From Saccoglossus kowalevskii (lineage: Eukaryota > Hemichordata > Enteropneusta > Harrimaniidae): a stretch of 17,548 nucleotides of DNA. Positions 1 to 9,243 of the stretch are shown here, one piece after another. The notes under the pieces were generated by a model. The model ran no database searches and was not told the origin of the DNA. It saw only the letters and a list, made by a program, of their open reading frames with translations. A program made the position numbers and the translations under genes. The DNA is taken from assembly GCF_000003605.2 (NCBI RefSeq), contig NW_003138320.1, positions 352,212 through 369,759 on the forward strand, given 5' to 3'. How positions within the stretch are numbered: position 1 is the stretch's first letter; each line of letters begins with the position of its first letter.

Positions 1-86
1 GGACATGGACGAGGGACGACAAAAGACGACTACAGACAATCACTCATATGATAAGCTCCGCTCGACAAAGTCGACAGTGGAGCTAA
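1..86. repeat. Terminus of a pearl-like element ending in a hairpin
   Basis: The stretch GACAATCACTCATAT at 35-49 recurs exactly at 1704-1718, near the right end of the larger element at 775-1735. Just after it, 54-66 and 70-84 form an imperfect palindrome around a 3-nt loop: AGCTCCGCTCGAC, AAA, GTCGACAGTGGAGCT. The outer arms match the AGCTCCGCTGTT inverted terminus of the 775-1735 element. This is therefore probably the right terminus of a related mobile element whose body lies left of the window. The left boundary cannot be seen. Confidence 0.55.
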
Positions 87-298
87 AAAACGGCATGCAA
101 TTTTATCGAATTGTGGTAAAATGACGTAATAGCGAAATGTTGATTTAGCGAATCTCTTGTGTCATTGTTGATTTCTTTGTTTGGGGGCCATTTTGAATTG
201 ATAATAAAGTCATTAGCAACATCTTGAATTAGCGAATCAGTTCTCTCGCTAAATTTGCGAAAAAGACATGCTCGCAAAAAAAGACGTGTTTTACAGTA
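87..298 (-). repeat. GCGAA-rich interspersed repeat fragment ending in TACTGTAAAA
   Basis: This block repeats short motifs of the form TTAGCGAA or TTTGCGAA (near 131, 147, 229 and 257) and inverted CTCGCTAAA (near 245). On the minus strand it begins TACTGTAAAACACGTC (right edge about 298). That terminal core resembles the ends of the 13043-13226 MITE and the unit border of the 81-bp array. A 118-codon minus-strand frame crosses it but has low-complexity, non-protein-like composition. It is probably a degraded non-autonomous element; the family is not identified and no matching left end was found. Confidence 0.4.
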
Positions 299-774
299 TA
301 GTGATCCCTGTGCTGTATGCTGAGTTGTATGGTGTTTGTGTTGTGTTCTGTTGGCGATCCGCGCCGTTAGGATTGCCTTTAAAATCACTTTTGTGCATTT
401 GTGTGTACCGGGTATGTGTGTGATTTCCAGTGTTTTCACATATTAATTCTTCTGTGATTTTTTAATGGTACCCGGTAGTTCCCTTTCTGATGCATGTGGT
501 GGCCCTGAAAAATAGTACACAATGCCGTGTTGTGTAAAGATCGATATGCATTGTGTTCTGTGTCATACACTACAGTATATCCTATACCATACAGTACACA
601 TGTTGTGTTTTTTTCTGTTACTAGTATCAGGATTTGAATTATCACATCACACCAGACTTTAGCTTTGTCAAGCTTGAGTGAAACCCCATTTCACCTTAAA
701 TTCCATTACCTTGTACAACTATCAAAAAATAAAATACTAAAATGTAAATAAACAAGCAGCCTATCGACTGAGAT
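299..774. other. AT-rich non-coding DNA, no gene seen
   Basis: This stretch has runs of GTGTT/TGTG-like sequence and GTACCGGGTA or GGTACCCGGTA words near 405 and 467. The minus-strand frame at 436-645 has no domain or splice context. No RNA gene or clear repeat structure was recognised. Confidence 0.5.
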
Positions 775-1735
775 AGCTCCGCTGTTAGCAATGCACATTC
801 CAATTAAAGAACTGAAGACATCATTAGAAAATGAACAATATGTATAGTATCAAAACAATCGGATTAGCAGTTTTTAACAAGAAGTCGAAAATATCACTTC
901 CTACCAAAAATGACAAAAATATTCACCAAAATTAGAAAATTAAAGATATCATCATGAAATGAACAAATTTGAGAGAAGTCCACATGTAGTACCTATATAT
1001 GTAATATCAAAGCAATTGAACTTGCGGTTTCTAACAAGAAGTTGAAAAAATCACTTTTTACCAAAAATGACAAAAATATTCAACAAAATTAGAGAATTAA
1101 AGATATCAGTACAAAATGAACAAATCTGAGAGAGGTCCACATGTAGTACCTATATATGTAATATCAAAGCAATCGGACTTACAGTTTTTAACAAGACGAC
1201 GAAAATATCACTTTTTACCAAAAATGACAAAAATATTCACCAAAATTAGAGAATTGAAGATATCATCACGAAATGAACAAATCTGAGAAAGGTCTACATG
1301 TAGTATCTATATATGTAATATCAAAGCAATTGAACTATTGGTTTTTAACAAGAAGTCGAAAATATCACTTTTTACCAAAAATGACAAAAATATTCACCAA
1401 AATTAGAGAATTAAAGATATCATTACAAAATGAACAAATCTGAGAGAGGTCCACATGTAGTACCTGTATATGTAATATCAAAGCAATTGCACTGGCGGTT
1501 TTTAACAAGAAGTCGAAAATATCACTTTTTACCAAAAATGACAAAAATATTCACCAAAATTAGTGAATTGAAGATATCAACATGAAATGAACAAACCGAG
1601 GAGAGGTCTACCCAAGGTACATATACACCAAGTATCAAAGCATTCAGGCTTGTAGTTTTCAAGAAGAAGTCGAAAAAGTAAAACATTGACACGAACGACG
1701 GCGGACAATCACTCATATATCGAAACAGCGGAGCT
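775..1735. mobile_element. Non-autonomous pearl/Helentron-like element with 157-bp tandem core
   Basis: Seen directly: a perfect 12-bp terminal inverted repeat, AGCTCCGCTGTT at 775-786 and AACAGCGGAGCT at 1724-1735. Between the ends is a tandem array of 157-bp units. The landmark TCACTT falls at 894, 1051, 1208, 1365 and 1522, an exact 157-bp step each time, with a partial unit on the left. There is no transposase or other long reading frame. Bivalve 'pearl' elements and related Helentron-associated elements are known to combine unique ends with a core of roughly 160-bp tandem repeats, so that class is the best comparison. Assignment to it is inference, and the perfect inverted ends could instead mean a DNA-transposon MITE. 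The sequence next to the right end (GACAATCACTCATAT) also occurs at 35-49. Confidence 0.7.
894..1678. repeat. 157-bp tandem repeat core, five units
   Basis: Five consecutive units start at 894, 1051, 1208, 1365 and 1522, with a truncated unit before them (about 795-893). Units share TTTTACCAAAAATGACAAA, AGATATCA, TGAACAAATCTGAGA and CACATGTAGTACCTATATA. They differ by scattered substitutions but keep length exactly, and the last unit is the most divergent. The constant length suggests unit duplication by recombination with little later insertion or deletion. No coding potential was seen in either strand. Confidence 0.9.
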
Positions 1736-2087
1736 AATAAAACTGATCAATATCCCATTCACTACATAAAAGTACATTAGCATCTACATCTGAAATGTGA
1801 AAATGCCTTTCAAAGTATGAAATCCCCTTTTAAGCCAAAGTGTTCTGTTTTTGAATGGTTGTGCGTGTCCTTAACACAATGTCATGCGTACTTTAGGTAA
1901 GAACAGCATTAGAAAACACTGACATGCATTGTGTGCAGATTTAAAAGATGACAATGCAAAGAACGTCAAATTATGATTCTGGCCATGACATGTATACAAA
2001 TATTCTGGTTTGTGTTTTCACAGATTATGTACATTGTATGAAGTATTGTCTCCTGGTTTTAGAACTAAAATAAAAAAATTCCCTTTA
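1736..2087. other. Non-coding spacer between two tandem-repeat blocks
   Basis: There is no reading frame, RNA gene or repeat of note. The sequence is AT-rich with GACATG/CATTGTGT words and a T-rich stretch near 1840-1860. Confidence 0.5.
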
Positions 2088-2860
2088 CTTACAGTACAAT
2101 GAAACCTGTCTAAGCCAAACACCAAAGGAACTGAGAAGATTGGTCAGTTTATAGAGGTATTCAGTTTAGAGGTCTTACAGTAAAACCTGTCTAGACCAAA
2201 CACCAAAGGGATTGAGAAGATTGATCAGTTTATAGAGGTATTCAGTTTAGAGGTCTTACAGTAAAACCTGTCTAGACCAAACACCAAAGGGATTGAGAAG
2301 ATTGGTCTGTTTATAGAGGTATTCAGTTTAGAGGTCTTACAGTAAAACCTGTCTAGACCAAACACCAAAGGGATTGAGAAGATTGGTCAGTTTATAGAGG
2401 TATTCAGTTTAGAGGTCTTACAGTAAAACCTGTCTAGACCAAACACCAAAGGGATTGAGAAGATTGGTCAGTTTATAGAGGTATTCAGTTTAGATGGTCT
2501 TACTGTAAAACCTGTCTAGACCAAACACCAAAGGGATTGAGAAGATTGATCAGTTTATAGAGGTATTCAGTTTAGAGGACTTACAGTAAAACCTGTCTAG
2601 ATCAAACACCAAAAGGATTTAGAAGATTGGTCAGTTTATAGAGGTATTCAGTTTAGAGGTCTTACAGTAAAACCTGTCTAGACCAAACACCAAAGGGATT
2701 GAGAAGATTGGTCAGTTTATAGAGGTATTCAGTTTAGATGTCTTACAGTCAAACCTGTCTAGACCAAACACCAAAGGGATTGAGAAGATTGGTCAGTTTA
2801 TAGAGGTATTCAGTTTAGAGGTCTTACAGTAAAACCTGTCTAAACTAAACACCAAAAGAA
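2088..2860. repeat. 81-bp tandem repeat array, about 9.5 units
   Basis: The landmark CTTACAG (or a one-base variant) falls at 2088, 2174, 2255, 2336, 2417, 2499, 2580, 2661, 2742 and 2823. That is an 81-bp step, apart from 86 in the first unit and 82 in one unit with a single-base insertion. Units are almost identical (consensus parts TAAAACCTGTCTAGACC and CAAAGGGATTGAGAAGATTG). Within each unit, ACCTGTCTAGACC is echoed in inverted orientation by GGTCAGTTTATAGAGGT and CAGTTTAGAGGT, so each unit can fold back on itself. High identity implies recent expansion or homogenisation. No spacers exist, so it is not a CRISPR array. Confidence 0.92.
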
Positions 2861-2916
2861 CTTTATGGAGATGTGTACTGTATTAGGTTTTTATATATGC
2901 AAGTCTGGTACTGCAA

Positions 2917-2943
2917 ACTAGTATGTAGTTTACACATACTAGT
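2917..2943. repeat. Perfect 10-bp hairpin
   Basis: ACTAGTATGT at 2917-2926 is the exact reverse complement of ACATACTAGT at 2934-2943, with a 7-nt loop. A third partial copy, CTAGTATGT, follows near 2951. It lies just outside the 81-bp array; function unknown. Confidence 0.6.
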
Positions 2944-3520
2944 AGGTTCCTAGTATGTTTGTACAATTGCTCTATGTCAGTGCTTACAAAAATAAAAGAT
3001 GCGTTTCAGCAGTTCAGAGTAAGTCATGTTTGAAAAACGTAATTCAATTCAAAGCCTATTCAATTTTTATGTACTTGGCCAAAAACCAAATCTGAAAGTT
3101 ATGGTGTTCATGAGTTATTTTAATCAAAAGCAGACGTTTTTTGCAGTTTATCAACTAAATTCTTATTTATCCTCACTCTCACGCATTGCTTTTCAAACTC
3201 TGTCTTAGGAGCATACTAAAAACTAACCTAAATGTAGTACCCGGTATGTCATGTTCAAACTTCGCCAGGAAGGTGTGGTAATTGTAAGTAAAATAGTCAT
3301 TCTATAAATTTGAATGAGAAAGACCTAAATGAAGATACAAGAAACAACTCAAGAGACCGATATTAATAAAAATGTTGCACATCCGATGCTGATTTTGTAA
3401 TATAGTACATGTTCAACCATCGACCAGAGAATCCAACATGTGATTTGGTGTCTTGATGACACCCTAAGACACTGAAAACTCAATCACAACCAAATCCATG
3501 GATCGCTCAGTGATCATTCT
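2944..3520. other. AT-rich non-coding DNA, probable kinesin intron
   Basis: A 60-codon plus-strand frame at 3026-3208 has no domain, no convincing splice context and chance-like length for this base composition. Nothing else was recognised. The stretch lies on the 3' side of the kinesin ATG exon at 9104-9203 and is presumed intronic. Confidence 0.4.
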
Positions 3521-3638
3521 GGTATACTACAAACTATTGGAATATTATTTTAATTATTTAAAATTAACAATATCTTTCTGGTATACTACTAACCATTTGA
3601 ATAATATTTTAATTATTTAAAATAAACAACATCTTTCT
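3521..3638. repeat. 59-bp direct tandem duplication
   Basis: GGTATACTAC starts at 3521 and again at 3580. The two copies share AATATT, TTTAATTATTTAAAAT and ATCTTTCTG with a few substitutions. Simple non-coding duplication. Confidence 0.8.
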
Positions 3639-5220
3639 GATGAACAAAGATAAATTTATTTTTAAAAGTAAGTGTCTGCCGCATGTTATTAATTATGCAT
3701 TCAGACCACACCCACAGTAATAATTTAAAGGCAAAAAAAGATTCAATCTTTCAACAGTTCAACAACCAGAGAAAATGCTTACAACCAAAGAAATAGTCAA
3801 GCATATCTTATGACATAAACAATCGCATAATGTTTCAGCAAAGACTAAAAAACAACATTTTCATGGATTAATTGATGGATATTTACTAAAAAGAAGAAAT
3901 AAATTTCCACACTGCTCCTTGGTTTTCACTGTAAAAATCAAATTAATGGGTTTTTTTGTTTTCAATCTGGCCATATTTCATGAATAATATACCATATACA
4001 AAATCTACTCATTAATACCCCACGTCTAAATCTGTAAGAACCAAGAAAAAAACATGAACTTGACTTTATTTACTAAATAAAAAATAACCATGATATTATG
4101 TATCACTCCAAATAAGGAGAAGGAATCAAAAAAAGGTCTGTACAAACCAAAACACTTAATATTCAAAATGCGTCTGCTGATACTTTGAGAATTCCAATCA
4201 CTACCTCTCACTTATAGTACTGGCATCACTTGACAGATCTGTCAATAATCTCATTTACAGACAATGTTTACTCAACTTCAGCCTTCAAGAGTTGTCATGG
4301 CAACCAATCATATTGTTCCCCCAACTAGAAGCTGATGAAAATTGTGCTAAATTGGCAGTCTCACTAAACAAGCATCTTTAGAGCTAATTATGCAAAATCT
4401 TATATGATCACAGTAATTTTGTCAAATTAAAAAAAAATAACAAATAAGACTTGAAAGGAGTTATTTATTAGAGAAGCACAAAGTAATATTCATATATTAT
4501 CTTCAAGCTGCTTTCTTAATTGGAAAAAATACATCAATTTCTAAAAAAAAATCATTTTAGATGCCAATAAAGAAATATATCAAGACTGACGTTGAGAAAA
4601 TATCAATAAAATGATTTAAAAATAGAATTAATATACCCTTGCCATCACAACATGCTTTAATCAATTTTATTTAACATGCACAGGATATTGGCATTAAGAG
4701 AAGAATCCTTATTCAACATTTCTAAGATGGGTTACCATAACTACAGTGCAAGAAAAATATTTAGATTTTGAAGTTTTACATTTACTGCAAGATCTTGTAG
4801 ATTGTGTGTAAACAGCAAACCAAACATCTACTGCAAAACTAAGTGATTTGAATTTAAACTTGAATTTTTTATTTGAATTTTTATAGATCAATGTCACCAA
4901 GATTTCAGCGGAAATTATGGTGTTGGATAAAATTACTTTATAAAAATTTATCATTATAAAATGTGTAAAGCATAATTTTTTTAAGTGTGAAAAAATACAG
5001 CATTTGTTTATTCCATGCAATGTTTTGACACACTTTAATATTTGAATAAATATAAATTTAAATTATCAGAAATTTTGTGACTTGATAATATGATTGTGTT
5101 TTCTTGTACTAAACTCATTGTTTACCTCAAAAAAATTGTGATTTCCTTCAACTTGCATTATTTGTAAACATTCATCTCTCATGAAGTTTACAGTTAGTAT
5201 ACTAACAGTTACCTGTAAAT
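3639..5220. other. AT-rich presumed intron sequence
   Basis: Short frames at 4026-4211 and 4709-5020 on the minus strand have AT-rich, low-information translations and no splice support. The only region of balanced composition is about 4200-4380, which carries the X-box/CCAAT-like motif at 4291-4308. No kinesin exon was found when reading the minus strand for the motor's FDYSYWSH or P-loop coding sequence. Confidence 0.4.
4291..4308. promoter_or_regulatory. RFX X-box-like palindrome overlapping a CCAAT box
   Basis: GTTGTCATGGCAAC (4291-4304) differs by one base from the palindrome GTTGCCATGGCAAC, the classical RFX-factor X-box. CCAAT, the NF-Y core, overlaps its last base at 4304-4308. Paired X-box and CCAAT motifs are known in animal regulatory DNA. 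The site lies in presumed kinesin intron. Functional use is inference and a chance match is possible. Confidence 0.35.
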
Positions 5221-5336
5221 ATATTCTATTAGGTTCTATTTTATTCCAATTATTTTATTTATTCTATAATTACATATTAAATTCTATATGTTCTATACTA
5301 CATATTCTATTCTATTTTATTCTATTCTATTCTCTG
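5221..5336. repeat. Imperfect ATTCT microsatellite
   Basis: A degenerate TTCTA/ATTCT pentanucleotide array, cleanest at about 5303-5334 (ATTCTATTCTATTTTATTCT). The plus-strand frame overlapping it is an artefact of the repeat. Confidence 0.85.
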
Positions 5337-6150
5337 CATAGCAATGTTACTACTTCTACACAATCACCATACAAGATTCCACTCACACGCAACTGACAAA
5401 TGAACCTATAATAATACCAGCAAAACATAACAAAATCAATAACACTTTTCAAATGAATCTACATTTATAACATAAAAGACAATTTTTCTGCATTGATTTG
5501 TTCTTTTTTTTGCTCACACACATTAGCTTTCTTGAAAGATCAAATGTATTTTATGTTATTTACATAGCTTAATAAAGTTTATTGACTCCCAGCCATCAAT
5601 ATGGAAATGTAATTTGTGACATCAATGAGGCCAGTAAAAGGATATCCCATAATACAATCCTCATTACAGTGCCTATGTCTATAAAGCTATTAGTTATTTA
5701 TACATCAGTCTCAACGAATTTAGATTTAGAATTTAGAATTTAGATCTATTTGCTGGCAATTTTCTGCACAACAGCATGTTCTTAGAATATTACATTTGCA
5801 GAGACGATAATTTTATGTGGATGCACGGCTCAAATTTTAACAGCAAATCAAGTCAGTATATCTCAGAACACGGCTAATTGGCAGTGCATCTTCTCTGCTT
5901 CACACATAATTATGACACAATGATGGCAAATTATATTTTCTGCAGTAAAGCTGTGCATGCACCTGTAAAAATTGTTTGTATAAAAAAAAAAATTTTATAC
6001 CAAATCAACTCGGTACTTCTCTGAACATTGCTGTGCATCACGACTGCTTTATGCATAATTATACATGTATTATGTTTTTCAATTGTAGACTTATCCATGG
6101 ACTTGAGACTAATAACTTTTTTTACAATGAGGAATAAAATATTCACATTT
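5337..6150. other. AT-rich presumed intron sequence
   Basis: It contains a short ATTTAG run near 5719-5744 and poly-A/T tracts. The minus-strand frame at 5931-6188 has no recognisable domain and overlaps the start of the 68-bp array. No gene is supported. Confidence 0.4.
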
Positions 6151-6425
6151 AACATATAAGCAACTATATATGGTATGATTAGAACCATATATGGTAATGT
6201 TATCCTGGATATCTCATTAACATATAGGTGTCTATATATGGTATGATTAGAACCATATATGGTAATGTTATCCTGGATATCTCATTAACATATAGGTGTC
6301 TATATATGGTATGATTATAACCATGTAAGGGAGGTTTATCCCTGGATATCTCATTAATGCATGGGTGTCTGTGAAGGGATGATTAAATGTTTGATATTTG
6401 GTGGTGTTATTCCTGGAAATCTTAC
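6151..6425. repeat. 68-bp tandem array with CArG-like palindromes, about 4 units
   Basis: Units begin near 6151, 6219, 6287 and 6356; the first three are nearly identical and the fourth is degenerate. Units share TATATATGGTATGATTA and CCTGGATATCTCATTAA. The first two hold CCATATATGG (6185-6194 and 6253-6262), a perfect palindrome of the CC(A/T)6GG form bound by SRF/MADS factors. ATATATGGT and ACCATATAT flank a short loop in the same units and could form a hairpin. The third copy has lost the motif. It is non-coding; regulatory activity is only a possibility. Confidence 0.85.
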
Positions 6426-7032
6426 AAAATGCACAGATTCTAGTCAGCCCCCCAACTAACAGTGACCAACCTAATCACCCCTCTGTTGTCTACTTTTCAG
6501 GAATTCTTTCTACTGTATCTCATCATCTTTGTTCTTAACTATGAACTGCCAATGGAAACAACATAGTGCGAGTAGAGGATTTGTAATGTTTACAAATGTC
6601 AAAGCTTAAGAATGATGCTGCTTTGTGAGTCTGAATGCATTTGACCTTAATGCCTGCCAGGTATATTGTTCAGGGATGATAGCAAAAACTAGGGTTTTCC
6701 ATCTCTGAGCTGTTGCACAGTACATTGCAGGATATCCAGGTCTCGATTGTGCAAGGTATAATGGAACTGAGCCACATACACATGGATGGATGGATGGATG
6801 TAGAAGTAATTTGACAGGTGTGATCAGGTGTCAGAATTAACATTTTAACAGCCTGGTTAGGCTACAAATTAGAAAAGATGATAGCCATACGCAGTAATCT
6901 CGTCAGACATGAGACATTTGCCTCCTGGTTTATTTTTTTTCTTACTTCCATGACTTGCACATAAAATGTAAGGAAATACAATTGACAATTTATAAATGTA
7001 TAAATAGAATTCCTATTTAACATTTGATACTG
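6426..7032. other. Less AT-rich non-coding stretch with isolated splice-acceptor-like site
   Basis: A pyrimidine tract CTGTTGTCTACTTTTCAG ends at 6500 and looks like a good plus-strand splice acceptor. Of the three frames after it, one gives a short hydrophobic tail ending at a TAG (6561-6563), but nothing identifiable. On the minus strand a stop-free frame of about 70 codons crosses 6620-6830 without an early ATG or recognised domain. An ATGG microsatellite sits at 6782-6800. No gene can be called. Confidence 0.3.
6782..6800. repeat. ATGG tetranucleotide microsatellite
   Basis: Nearly five perfect ATGG units in a row. Confidence 0.9.
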
Positions 7033-7239
7033 AGTCATTTTACAAAAACAATTCACGAACATCTATACTGGGTTTGATTTTGCTTATTTCGCTGACTGGA
7101 AAATGCGCTAAATTAAAACCCAGTGAATATGTAAAATTTAGCATAGAACACATTATCTAAATGATAAAAACCACTGAATATGCTTGAAATGGTAAATCAG
7201 CAAAATTTAAACCCAGCGAAAATTAGTCATTTTACAAAA
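7033..7239. mobile_element. MITE-like repeat with CTGGGTTT inverted ends
   Basis: CTGGGTTTGATTTTGCT near 7068-7084 is inverted, with small differences, as GCAAAATTTAAACCCAG near 7200-7216. Outside the inverted ends, AGTCATTTTACAAAA occurs at both 7033-7047 and 7225-7239, a 15-bp direct repeat that could be a target duplication or part of the element. No transposase is encoded. A short non-autonomous element is the best reading; the superfamily is unknown. Confidence 0.5.
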
Positions 7240-7317
7240 TCTTCCAAAATATTTCATGTCTGTGTCTAAAATTGTACAAGAATGGATAATTAACTCAGAC
7301 TTTCTGAAGTACCCTTT

Positions 7318-7661
7318 GGGGTGGAGCTATGTCACCCAACATTCTATGTTGCTAAGATGCACACCTTGGAATGTACCTTGGAATACCAGTCAAAGAGCAG
7401 GTGAAAACAGCTATGAAAGTCAGCAAATTTGCACAAACTCAAGTTGGAAGTAATCCTGAGCAACCAAATTCATATATGTTGCACATGTAGGGGTGGAGCT
7501 ACGTCATCCAACATTCCATGTTGCTAAGATGCACACCTTGGAATGTACCTTGGAATACCAGTCAAAGAGCAGATGAAAACAGCTATAAAAGTCAGCAAAT
7601 CTGCACAAACTCAAGTTGGAAATAATCCTGAACCACCAAATTTATACATGTTATATATGTA
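7318..7661. repeat. 172-bp tandem duplication
   Basis: GGGGTGGAGCTA begins at 7318 and again at 7490, and GGGGT recurs at 7662, exactly 172 bp later, as a trace of a further unit. The two copies share long blocks such as GATGCACACCTTGGAATGTA and differ by scattered substitutions. The plus-strand frame at 7256-7453 is an accident of the first copy: the equivalent stretch in copy two does not extend it. Non-coding, presumed intronic. Confidence 0.88.
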
Positions 7662-9103
7662 GGGGTAATCTTATTACACTGTTCAGGGGAGACTCAACAA
7701 CTATCCCTAAGTACCGTTTCCGGCCTTTGTTTTCAACCTGACAGTTGCCAGGTGATAAAAATTCCTAGATGTCCACCCCCGAGAATAGGAAAAATTCTAA
7801 TCACATATTTAATTCCTGGTGAGATAATTGCATTATGGTAAAGCTGAGTAGCAAATCAGTTTGCTGGAACATGAAATGAGTTGTAAAATAATAAACTTAT
7901 TTAGTGTATCATGATATCCATGTTTTGTAATTTTGGAAACAGATAGCCCTTGGACATGAATTTGTAGACTGTGTGCCTTGGGGTAATACTACTTTTAATT
8001 TCATTAAAGCCCAGGTGTAGGATCATGGTCAACGACGAGGACATTATTTCACATGTAATGGCCACATTGTGATCAAATAATTTGATGCAGTTCAATTTTT
8101 TTAATAACTTGCCTGTAAACATACACCTGCATTTTAGCAGTCCTTCTAAAAAGAGTTGCTAACTGTATGTAAATATTTCTGTTGAATGTGACATATACAC
8201 TAATAGTAAACTAGTGGTATATTATTTGTTTACACAAAATCTATACTTGTACAAAAATATTCATTTTTTATTGAAAACCTCTTTTCATCAAAAGTTTATT
8301 TTCTCAATACATGTACTAGTATTTAATCTGTGCAACACTGCATTTCACCCCATCCCCAAACAAATTTGTCTCCTATCTTAACACATTAGACTGCATTTGC
8401 AATGGTATGCGAATGCATTACTATGTCTGGACTTTGTCTATTGATACTGTGTGAAATAATGACATTTAGCATCAACTATTTATAAAGATAGAGGAGATAC
8501 CTACCATGGTATTTAATATATATATGCAGTAACACACGTACACACAAACAGTGCACAGGAAATCAGACAATAAAGAATGCAAGCATACGCATGTACAGAA
8601 ATTTACTATGTGTGCATATACATACATCTGTGACAACTAGGTCAGACAACCTTTCAATAAAGTAATCCCAATTATGTGATAGAGTCTGTGCAGAATATTT
8701 ATGTTTGTATGGCTGAATAAATAACATTAATAATCATGCAGATATTACTGCAGGAATCTAAGAATTTATTTTTAAAACAGAGAAGATATCCGGTATAATA
8801 ATGTACATGTAAACCAAAATACCAGGCAGTGGTCAATAGGTCAACCACATAATGGATTAGATGGCAATACACTCTGAATACCTAAGGCTTTTTCTTATTT
8901 CTAATTGTCAATGTCAAAAGCTGTATAAATATTCATGGTCAGTGGTTTTATTTAACATATGTGTCCCTCATTTATTTGACAGTAATACCTGACCTAAGCA
9001 GTAGTGGAATCTGCCCTCTAAAGGGGGTCAAATTGACAAAAAGCTTTAGTGTCCCTGCTTACTACATGTGGGAATAATTACAGAGAATAAAAAGGCTACT
9101 TAC
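7662..9103. other. AT-rich intron next to the kinesin ATG exon
   Basis: No second kinesin exon, RNA gene or clear element was recognised. Pyrimidine- and purine-rich patches around 7690-7790 and TACATGTA words occur. The minus-strand frame at 7901-8122 has no domain and no splice support. The splice donor of the kinesin exon begins at 9103, reading leftwards. Confidence 0.45.
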
Positions 9104-9203
9104 TGGTTCTGTTTCCTTCCATGCTGATGATACATAATGATTTGTTAGCATATTCCCTTGCATTGAATGGACGGACACGGACGGCTACTTTTACCGAGGA
9201 CAT
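9104..9203 (-). CDS. Kinesin-3 motor protein (KIF1/KIF28-like), first coding exon
   Basis: The exon encodes 33 residues plus one base, beginning [17 protein letters not shown] and continuing through [10 protein letters not shown]. This is the first beta strand of a kinesin motor domain with its RVRP motif, which helps hold the adenine of ATP in this family. The wording [12 protein letters not shown] matches the kinesin-3 group (KIF1A/B/C, and KIF28/KLP-6), which carry organelles along microtubules. The ATG is at 9201-9203 and the exon ends in A followed by GTAAGT, a consensus donor (9098-9103 on the plus strand). The same exon has 40 nt of 5' UTR after a good acceptor. The P-loop, switch regions, FHA and tail domains are not in the window, so the subfamily stays open. 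The family call is firm; the next exon was not found down to position 1. Confidence 0.9.
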
Positions 9204-9243
9204 GTTGGAAATGAGGAAGCCCTCCTAACTCTCTTGAATGTAA
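9204..9243 (-). other. 5' UTR part of the kinesin ATG exon, behind a splice acceptor
   Basis: Reading the minus strand, CTGTTTATTATTTCAG ends at 9244 and gives a pyrimidine-rich acceptor. The 40 nt from 9243 to 9204 then run to the ATG without another ATG. This implies at least one upstream non-coding exon at higher coordinates. A weak candidate is 12968-13030 (acceptor TTTGTTTTCTAG, donor GTAAGT). The 16597-16817 exon is another, but joining it would not put its frame in register with the kinesin. Confidence 0.7.

Noticed and set aside
83-439. 118-codon minus-strand frame
   Set aside because: It runs through the GCGAA-rich repeat at 87-298, has low-information composition (many His, Thr, Gln) and no splice or promoter support.
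2088-2860. CRISPR-like regular array
   Set aside because: Units are contiguous 81-bp copies with no unique spacers, in eukaryotic DNA; it is an ordinary tandem repeat.
6620-6840. Stop-free minus-strand frame of about 70 codons with a tRNA A-box-like TGGCTCAGTT
   Set aside because: There is no early ATG or known domain; the possible B-box (ATCGAGACC) is too close to the A-box and the sequence does not fold as a tRNA or clear SINE head.
7256-7453. 65-codon plus-strand frame
   Set aside because: It is made by the first copy of the 172-bp duplication and is not kept open in the same way in the second copy.
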